Shown here piece after piece: positions 4,985 through 10,215 of a stretch of DNA of 10,215 nt. Both the position numbers and the translations under genes were made by a program. This stretch comes from an uncultured Spartobacteria bacterium (GTDB lineage Bacteria > Verrucomicrobiota > Verrucomicrobiia > Chthoniobacterales > UBA6821), in the NCBI GenBank assembly GCA_903831635.1, contig CAIKYN010000273.1, positions 1 to 10,215 of the forward strand. Reading direction: 5' to 3'. The notes beneath the pieces are model-generated. The model was given only the letters and a program-made list of their open reading frames with translations. It made no database searches and was not told the DNA's origin. Positions within the stretch are counted from its first letter, which is position 1. Each line of letters opens with the position of its first letter.

Positions 4985-6862
4985 ATGAATCGGTGTGATT
5001 CGATCGCCTCACATCGACTGATTGGTGTTTGCGGGATTTATAGGGTCGTTTTACTGATAGTTCTAACCTGCTTCCTTGGTTGCCTTGCAGGTGTACTTCG
5101 TGCTGATATCACAATCACTCCTTCGGGGAAGGGGATCGGACAGGATCGTCGGGGCGGAGTCTCCCCTACTGTACTTATAAAACCTGTTACCGGGGAGCTG
5201 ATTCGCGGGGGTGAGGTTGATTTGCCTATCGCAGTAGTCTCTCCGAACGGGGGTGAGGTCTCATTCCAAATTTCCAAGCCTCCCAGATTTGGATCGCTGC
5301 AGAGTCTTGAAAGCCATTCCGCCTCGGTCCACCTCTACCGCTATGTCAATGACAGCGCGGTTAAGTCCGAGGATGATTCCTTCGAATTCCGGATCCAGGC
5401 TCCCGGTCAGGCTTGGAGCACTCATGTCGCGTCGATTCGGATCAAGGACCCCCCGGGATCGCTCTCGGTGATTCCCGGGAAAATCGATTTTGGCAAGGTG
5501 GCGATTGGCACTACTGCCCACAGAACCATCCTCATCTCCAATAGTTTCGGTGCGTCCGTTTCCGGGACACTCCTTCTTCCTGCCCCATGGTTCGTCGTAG
5601 GCGATGGTGTCTTCTCGCTCGCAGAGAAGGAGAGTCAGTCCTTTGAGATCGAGTTTAGACCGACGGAATCCAAACAAGAGACCGCGGAACTCAGGGCTGC
5701 TCCCGAGATTCCCAACTTCCCCTCAGTCCCGATCACGGGTGAGGGGATCGTTCCATTCCTGATCGACACCACGAGTGAGATTGTCAGTACAGAGCATCCG
5801 AAGGCTGTCTTTCACATTACGAACTCCTCTGCCCGAGAAATGACCATCGATTGGACCGATGATACCGGTCTCCTCTGCTCCCTTCCTGCAAGGATTCCCC
5901 CAAAGGGAAGTGGAGAAGTCTGGCTTTCTATCGGCTCCCTTTATCTGGAAAACGAGGAGAGAAGGGAACTCCATCCTGCGCTCCGAGATGGGAATTTTAC
6001 GCTTCCGCTGGAGATCATCGCACTCGGGCCTAAGGGGAGAGTTTCCATCAAAGCTCTCCAAGATCAGCCTCTATCGACTCAGGACCATCTCCCAATCACC
6101 CTGCATGGAGTTATTGAGAGCACCTCCTCGGTTGAACGTTCGCTTCAGATTCGCTATCGAGAGGAAGAATCCGACTCCGGGATCATCACAAAGAATTTGA
6201 AAGTTCCCCCCCATGCTTCCCAACCCTTCCTGTTTTCATGGAGTTCGGTGAAGTCGGGTGATTTCCTTCCTTCAGCGACCCTTCTGGAAGAGGGTAGGAG
6301 TATCGGCACGGCGCAATGGAAGGTATCCGTGAAGCACCCCGACAACCTTTCTTATCCTATTCCGACTCACTCCAATCCTAGTGCCAGTGCTAGTGCATCT
6401 GTGGTTGTCACAATCAATCCCTCGGGAGGTTTCTACAGGCTCTCCAGGCAGGATTCCGGATGTGTCGCTGCGAACTTATCCTCGGCTCTTCAATCCGGAC
6501 TTCTTATCAATTCCCTAGTGCTGCACTGGCTGTATCGTGGAGAGGGGACGCCGCATTTCGTCATCGCGGAAAAGGTTTCCAGAAATGCACTCACGGACAG
6601 GTCGGGTGATAGTGGGGAAGACTTTTGGCGCAGGATACAGGTCTTACCCACCAATCAGAATGGAGAGTGGAGTGCTATATTCCCCATGCCATGGCCTGGT
6701 GAGCATGTCTATCGTGTCTATCCAACGGGTTGTCCGGAGGTGATTATGGCACAGATCTCTGTGACAGTGACTTGGAAAATGTTTCTCTGGCCAGCCATCA
6801 GGGCAGTGTTAGGAGTTATCTTCCTGATCTGCCTTAGCAAGGTTCTGAGAGAGCGATTGTAA
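4985..6862 (+). CDS. Exported membrane-anchored protein with Ig/CSPG-like and ASH (HYDIN-like) domains
   Basis: 625 residues from ATG 4985 to TAA 6860-6862. The frame is open 44 codons further upstream, but that part overlaps the pseudopilin gene, and this ATG puts a signal peptide at the N-terminus (hydrophobic 20-36, likely cut after VLRA at 40). A first domain (about 65-155) has the KPPRFGSLQSL...YRYVND...DDSFEFRIQ pattern of Ig/CSPG or cadherin-like repeats. A second (about 158-255) has IDFGKVAIGTTAHRTILISN and FEIEFRPT, typical of ASPM-SPD2-Hydin (ASH) beta-sandwiches. A third, less clear beta domain follows (about 256-350), then further beta-rich segments, a Ser/Ala linker near 463-472, and a membrane segment at about 599-617 with a basic tail SKVLRERL. 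So most of the chain should lie in the periplasm or at the surface. No enzyme motif is seen. The 14-bp gap to the pseudopilin suggests a joint function, for example binding or scaffolding of the pseudopilus; this is inference. Confidence 0.82.
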   Translation: MNRCDSIASHRLIGVCGIYRVVLLIVLTCFLGCLAGVLRADITITPSGKGIGQDRRGGVSPTVLIKPVTGELIRGGEVDLPIAVVSPNGGEVSFQISKPPRFGSLQSLESHSASVHLYRYVNDSAVKSEDDSFEFRIQAPGQAWSTHVASIRIKDPPGSLSVIPGKIDFGKVAIGTTAHRTILISNSFGASVSGTLLLPAPWFVVGDGVFSLAEKESQSFEIEFRPTESKQETAELRAAPEIPNFPSVPITGEGIVPFLIDTTSEIVSTEHPKAVFHITNSSAREMTIDWTDDTGLLCSLPARIPPKGSGEVWLSIGSLYLENEERRELHPALRDGNFTLPLEIIALGPKGRVSIKALQDQPLSTQDHLPITLHGVIESTSSVERSLQIRYREEESDSGIITKNLKVPPHASQPFLFSWSSVKSGDFLPSATLLEEGRSIGTAQWKVSVKHPDNLSYPIPTHSNPSASASASVVVTINPSGGFYRLSRQDSGCVAANLSSALQSGLLINSLVLHWLYRGEGTPHFVIAEKVSRNALTDRSGDSGEDFWRRIQVLPTNQNGEWSAIFPMPWPGEHVYRVYPTGCPEVIMAQISVTVTWKMFLWPAIRAVLGVIFLICLSKVLRERL

Positions 6863-7052
6863 CGTTCCTATTAGAACAGGGGACTCTCTTTATCAAATAA
6901 ATTGCTCCTTACTCCGCAAGCATAGTGGTCTTGGAGGTGGGAATTTTTATTTATGACCTTCGGTATTTCGTGGGGAATTAAATGAAAAGGCTTATTGTAA
7001 AATTTTCTTTTTCAATATCTTTAATACAACAAGGGATTAAATCTCCCACATA
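6863..7052. other. AT-rich gap between convergent genes
   Basis: 190 bp between two gene ends, notably AT-rich from about 6940 onward. No ORF, RNA gene or strong terminator is seen. Small stems are GTTC/GAAC just after the plus-strand stop (near 6865-6878) and GGGA/TCCC at 7033-7047; on the minus strand the second is followed by a T-rich stretch and could be a weak terminator for the peptidase gene. Confidence 0.5.
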
Positions 7053-9329
7053 TCAATGCGTCACTAAGGAGTGATAAGCACCAGCTGCAATCTGAAGAAT
7101 ATTGTTTAGAGAAGAAGGAATATTGCACTGTCCACTGGCATTGCAGCCCCATGCGACAACAGTTCCATTCCTTCTTAGGGCCATAGTATGGTAGGCACCA
7201 GTTGAGATCTGAACGATCTGACTGCTTATTGGTGTTTGTGAGTTTGTCGGGGCATTAGGAGTCACAGGAATATTCGTCCCGAGGATTGTGGGAATCGTCG
7301 TCTGTCCGTAGTTGTTTTCTCCCCAGGCAATAACTTGACCGTTTGAAGTGAGAGCTGCGCAGTGCCCATAGCCAGCGCTGACTCCGACAACAGGATTTGA
7401 GGAGGTATAATTCGTTGAAATCAGAACTGAGGGAATATTTGTCTGACCGTAGGAATTGTTTCCCCAGACAGTAATAGTTCCATTTTCACGGATCACCATG
7501 GAGTGTGCATAACCTGCTGCTACAGCATGATTGGTTATCGAATTTGCATTTGTGAGGCCAAGTGGAACATTGGTTTGACCGTATGTATTATTTCCCCAGG
7601 CCACGACCGATCCATCACTTTTGATAGCCACAGAATGGTACGCTCCCGCCGCGATCTGAGCCACATTCGTGGCGGATACCGGTATATTAGTCTGATTGTA
7701 AGTATTGTCTCCCCATGCATAGACCATCCCATTAGAGCAGAGAGCGATAGAGTGAGCATATCCTGCCGAAACCTGAATTGCCGGGTTAGTGGCGGTGATT
7801 GCCGGATTAGTCAGTGCCGAAGGGACTGTGCACTGTCCACTGGTATTGGCACCCCAGGCGATTACTGTTCCATTGGTCTTGATGGCTAGGGAATGAAGAA
7901 TTCCTCCCGATAGGGCGGATAATGCAGATCCTGAAGCTGGGGAATTTGAGAGAGAGGATGGTACGATTGATTGTCCGGCATCATTTCTCCCCCAAGCAAC
8001 CACACCATTGTTCGTGAGATTATTAGTGGCTAGAGGAATCGATACGATGGCGGGGGCGATGGGGGAGCCAAGACCCGTCACTAGATCATAACCAACTCCT
8101 GCAACGAAGCCATTATTAGAAGTCGTATTGTTATTGCCAAAGAGAATATCCCGAAAGAGGGAGGCATATCGAGTTCTGGATGTCTGGTAGAGTACGGTAT
8201 TGAAAAGCGCGTATTCTGTTGAGGGAAGAACAGTCTTACGACAGGCAATAAGTCCAGCCCAGCAAGGAGCACTAAGACTCGTTCCTCCAACTTTAATCCA
8301 TCCGCCTGCTTCATAGACATTCACTCCTGTATAAGGATCAGCAACGAAGCTCACATCAGGCGCTCCGCGTCCAGTAGTAACATTCCAACCCACCTGATAC
8401 GGAGGGATATCCTCATATTCACTGACACCTCCGCCTGTACCAGAATTTTGCAAACCTGCGTTCCAATTGTTCCAGACAACTTCCTGAGTGACCTGCTTGT
8501 TGGTGCTATTGTAGTAAAGTGAGGTCCCTCCGACACATAGCACATAGGGTGAGGCAGCGGGTTGAGTGAGTGCAGTTATACTCTGATTAGCTGCTGTGCC
8601 TGCCCCAGAATCGCCCGCAGAAGCGACGAAGGTTACTCCGGGGCTGTTCTGATAATCAGCATCCTCCGTCGGTGCAGGTTCACCCCCATTAGTTCCCCAG
8701 GAGCCATAGCTCATGGAGACTACGGTGGCTCCCAGATTGGTCACGGCATATTTGATGGGATCCAGCCCATTGGTATTGGTGGCACCATAATTTGTTCCCT
8801 TTTCGATACTGCCGACGACTACGACCAGCTTTGCTCCAGGCGCCAACGCATGAGCCCACTCCACATCCAACGCCATCTCTCCTGCCCAAGCAGGATCATT
8901 AGACGTCAGATTGGTATTCGCGTAGTGAATGGAGATTGTGTTGGAGAGATTGTTAGTATTGTAAGGAAGTCCGTAGGCATTACAGAAATTCGTAAAATCG
9001 CTGAGGATGGTTGTGCTATTTCCTCCCTCAATCAGGGCTATTGTCTGCCCTGTCCCATTGGCATTTGTTGGAATTAGATTAAATCCATAGGCATTGGAGA
9101 TATCGGTAGGACCGTAGGCTGCGGTTGGATAGGGGACCGTGATTGGCATAGCATTCCCGTTGAGGGCTGCACCAATGGTATTTGCCTTGGAGCCATCCTT
9201 GTACGAGTAGACCCATTGGATCATCGGTATGGGTTTCTTTGGGAAGGTGGCGGTCGCTCCCGATGTGCGTATGGAGAGAACTCCAAACACGGCAAGGATG
9301 AGAACTGAGATTTTCGAAAGTGATTTCAT
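7053..9329 (-). CDS. Secreted sedolisin-type (S53) peptidase fused to a seven-repeat RCC1-like propeller
   Basis: 758 residues, ATG 9327-9329 to TGA 7053-7055. A signal peptide (about 1-27, cut near SGATA) is followed by only about 45 residues before the catalytic domain (about 72-430). Catalytic residues of family S53 are present: Glu151 and Asp155 in GEMALDVEW, Asp240 in SAGDSG, and Ser351 in GGTSLSAP. The calcium site is also visible: Asp394 in FRDILFG and GVGYDLVTGLGSP (411-423). S53 enzymes are acid-acting endopeptidases. Residues 441-758 hold seven RCC1/BNR-type units of the form NGTVxAWGxNxxGQxxIP, with Trp at 446, 492, 539, 578, 622, 669 and 727, separated by AGYAHSxAL strands. RCC1 propellers usually bind proteins or ligands, so the tail may target the enzyme or hold substrate. 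The usual large S53 pro-domain is missing. The gene is 27 bp behind the RTX-like repeat gene on the same strand. Confidence 0.93.
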   Translation of the reverse strand: MKSLSKISVLILAVFGVLSIRTSGATATFPKKPIPMIQWVYSYKDGSKANTIGAALNGNAMPITVPYPTAAYGPTDISNAYGFNLIPTNANGTGQTIALIEGGNSTTILSDFTNFCNAYGLPYNTNNLSNTISIHYANTNLTSNDPAWAGEMALDVEWAHALAPGAKLVVVVGSIEKGTNYGATNTNGLDPIKYAVTNLGATVVSMSYGSWGTNGGEPAPTEDADYQNSPGVTFVASAGDSGAGTAANQSITALTQPAASPYVLCVGGTSLYYNSTNKQVTQEVVWNNWNAGLQNSGTGGGVSEYEDIPPYQVGWNVTTGRGAPDVSFVADPYTGVNVYEAGGWIKVGGTSLSAPCWAGLIACRKTVLPSTEYALFNTVLYQTSRTRYASLFRDILFGNNNTTSNNGFVAGVGYDLVTGLGSPIAPAIVSIPLATNNLTNNGVVAWGRNDAGQSIVPSSLSNSPASGSALSALSGGILHSLAIKTNGTVIAWGANTSGQCTVPSALTNPAITATNPAIQVSAGYAHSIALCSNGMVYAWGDNTYNQTNIPVSATNVAQIAAGAYHSVAIKSDGSVVAWGNNTYGQTNVPLGLTNANSITNHAVAAGYAHSMVIRENGTITVWGNNSYGQTNIPSVLISTNYTSSNPVVGVSAGYGHCAALTSNGQVIAWGENNYGQTTIPTILGTNIPVTPNAPTNSQTPISSQIVQISTGAYHTMALRRNGTVVAWGCNASGQCNIPSSLNNILQIAAGAYHSLVTH
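7056..8009 (-). repeat. RCC1-type repeat array inside the peptidase gene
   Basis: Seven protein repeats of about 39-58 residues, each centred on an AWGxN(x)xxGQ core. The array opens with the WG half of a unit (residues 441-457) and closes with the AGAYHSLV half (749-756), so the two ends together make one complete blade. This arrangement is known from RCC1 propellers and implies a closed seven-bladed ring. Confidence 0.85.
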
Positions 9330-9343
9330 GATTTGGTAAGAGG

Positions 9344-9349
9344 ATTATA
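9344..9349 (-). promoter_or_regulatory. Candidate -10 box for the S53 peptidase gene
   Basis: A perfect TATAAT on the minus strand lies in the 27-bp gap, 14 bases before the ATG at 9329. A transcript from it would have a leader of only about 8 bases. No good -35 is found at the expected distance (TGCAAA matches poorly), so it may be a chance AT-rich match or a factor-dependent promoter. No Shine-Dalgarno precedes the ATG. Confidence 0.3.
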
Positions 9350-9356
9350 AAGGCTC

Positions 9357-10215
9357 TTAGACAAATTTTGCATTATTGTCCCACGTGAAGGTGCCCGAAG
9401 TGATATGCAGAACGGCTACTTCATTGGACTGAGCACTTCCCATGTAGTTGTAAACATCGATGATGCCGACACCGCCATAGAGTGTATGATAAGCGTAAGG
9501 CCCAGTGTTGCCGACACCACCGCCAAAATCATGTAGCTGCAGGATGTCGGCACTTGAACCGGCTATGAAGTTATTGATCGTGGCAACATTGCTACCACCA
9601 TTGCCGTAGGCATTATTGGTATCTCCTGTGTTAGCCAAGACGAATATATCCGCCCCGGATCCGCCAATTATGGAATCATTGGCTTTATTTACAGCCGCAG
9701 CACCAGAGAAACCCTGAATTGTCAGGTTAGAGGAGTCTCCAGTTGCATTGAAAGTATCGCTTCCAGTCCCTCCGTAAATTGTAGAGAAACCTGCGCCAGC
9801 TGCTTCAGCACCTAGAATGACAGAAGTTGAGCTGGTCAGAGAAAGAGTCTTGATGCCAGTGACATTGGCAAACGTAGAGTCGGTAATGTATCCTCCTGTT
9901 TGCAAGGAAAGGATGTTATTGGAGGTGCCGCCACTGATGTTGTCATTCGAGAGTTCCAAAGCTGTTGCGATGTTGAAGGTATTGGCGGCTGAGTTGCCTC
10001 CGACGAATGTGAGATGGAGGGTGTCTGAGACGGTCTGGGTGAAGGTATCTCCACCTGTTCCACCAACGAAGGAGGAGAATCCTGCCCTGACAGCATTTGT
10101 ACCAAGATTAACAGAAGAAGCACTGGTCAGAGAGAGCGCCTTGATGCCAGTGACATTGGCAAATGTGGAGTCAGAGATGATACCTGCCGTCGCAATGGAG
10201 AGTATATCACCTGAG
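9357..10215 (-). CDS. RTX-like beta-repeat surface or secreted protein, C-terminal part, 5' end outside window
   Basis: The minus-strand frame is open from the window edge (first full codon at 10214) to TAA at 9357-9359, giving 285 residues of a longer protein. It contains two copies of a 97-residue repeat, about two-thirds identical over their first 58 residues; both share DSTFANVTGIK, LSLTS and a GGTGxDTF motif. The last part has RTX-like glycine/aspartate motifs (GGTGSDTF, GGSGADIFVL) followed by a region resembling the C-terminal end of RTX/serralysin-type proteins (INNFIAGSSADILQLHDFGG) and a tail ending TFTWDNNAKFV. Such repeats often bind calcium and fold as beta-rolls, and the C-terminus can be a type I secretion signal. 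Whether this protein uses type I secretion cannot be told without the N-terminus. It precedes the S53 peptidase by 27 bp. An initiation codon near 9959 (TTG) lies within the repeat and is not the true start. Confidence 0.85.
   Translation of the reverse strand, partial: SGDILSIATAGIISDSTFANVTGIKALSLTSASSVNLGTNAVRAGFSSFVGGTGGDTFTQTVSDTLHLTFVGGNSAANTFNIATALELSNDNISGGTSNNILSLQTGGYITDSTFANVTGIKTLSLTSSTSVILGAEAAGAGFSTIYGGTGSDTFNATGDSSNLTIQGFSGAAAVNKANDSIIGGSGADIFVLANTGDTNNAYGNGGSNVATINNFIAGSSADILQLHDFGGGVGNTGPYAYHTLYGGVGIIDVYNYMGSAQSNEVAVLHITSGTFTWDNNAKFV
9633..10214 (-). repeat. Two tandem 291-bp (97-residue) repeats in the RTX-like gene
   Basis: Copy one covers 9924-10214 and copy two 9633-9923. 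A near-identical stretch coding LTSxSSV...DSTFANVTGIK recurs at exactly 291 bp (for example 10141 and 9850), including an identical run TTGATGCCAGTGACATTGGC on the plus strand. The second copy diverges in its last 40 residues, where RTX-like motifs appear. More copies probably lie beyond the window edge. Confidence 0.88.

Noticed and set aside
7056..8009. Noncoding DNA repeat or CRISPR-like array
   Set aside because: The periodicity comes from the protein-level RCC1 repeats, with unequal spacing and diverged codons.
8562..9077. Plus-strand open frame opposite the S53 peptidase
   Set aside because: It is antisense to the catalytic domain; the Cys/Ile/Arg-rich translation looks like a frame shadow.

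Overview
The window looks like a chromosomal piece of a member of the Verrucomicrobiota; this is an inference from gene content. Supporting signs are a small secreted protein of the exosortase-associated TIGR04073 type, a pseudopilin carrying the H-X9-DG processing motif common in the Planctomycetes-Verrucomicrobia-Chlamydiae group, several Asn/Thr/Ser-rich exported proteins, and no clear Shine-Dalgarno sequence at any start codon.

Layout. Positions 1-3350 are mostly housekeeping. The 3' half of tgt (plus strand) runs into the window and converges on a minus-strand series read from right to left: queA, then a YhaM-like OB-fold/HD nuclease, then the TIGR04073-type gene. Tgt and QueA are two enzymes of queuosine synthesis in tRNA. 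Here they lie on opposite strands with two genes between them. The three gaps around these genes carry short tandem repeats: an 8-bp unit after tgt, and 7-bp units just upstream of the YhaM-like gene and of queA. The repeat tract after tgt is part of a roughly 110-bp inverted-repeat structure.

Positions 3454-6862 (plus strand) encode exported or surface proteins: an Asn-rich secreted protein of unknown family behind a TTGACA-type promoter, then a tight pair made of a type IV/type II pseudopilin and a 625-residue protein with a signal peptide, an N-terminal Ig/CSPG-like region, an ASH (HYDIN-like) domain and a C-terminal membrane anchor.

Positions 7053-10215 (minus strand) hold two further exported proteins in tandem: the C-terminal part of a repeat protein with 97-residue repeats and RTX-like glycine/aspartate motifs, followed 27 bp later by a sedolisin (S53) serine-carboxyl peptidase fused to seven RCC1-type repeats. 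The repeat array is arranged as if it closes into a seven-bladed propeller.

The window therefore joins a tRNA-modification and RNA-turnover cluster to a cell-surface cluster. The most distinctive items are the peptidase-propeller fusion with a very short pro-region, the pseudopilin/ASH-protein pair, and the intergenic short tandem repeats that occupy the place of ribosome binding sites.
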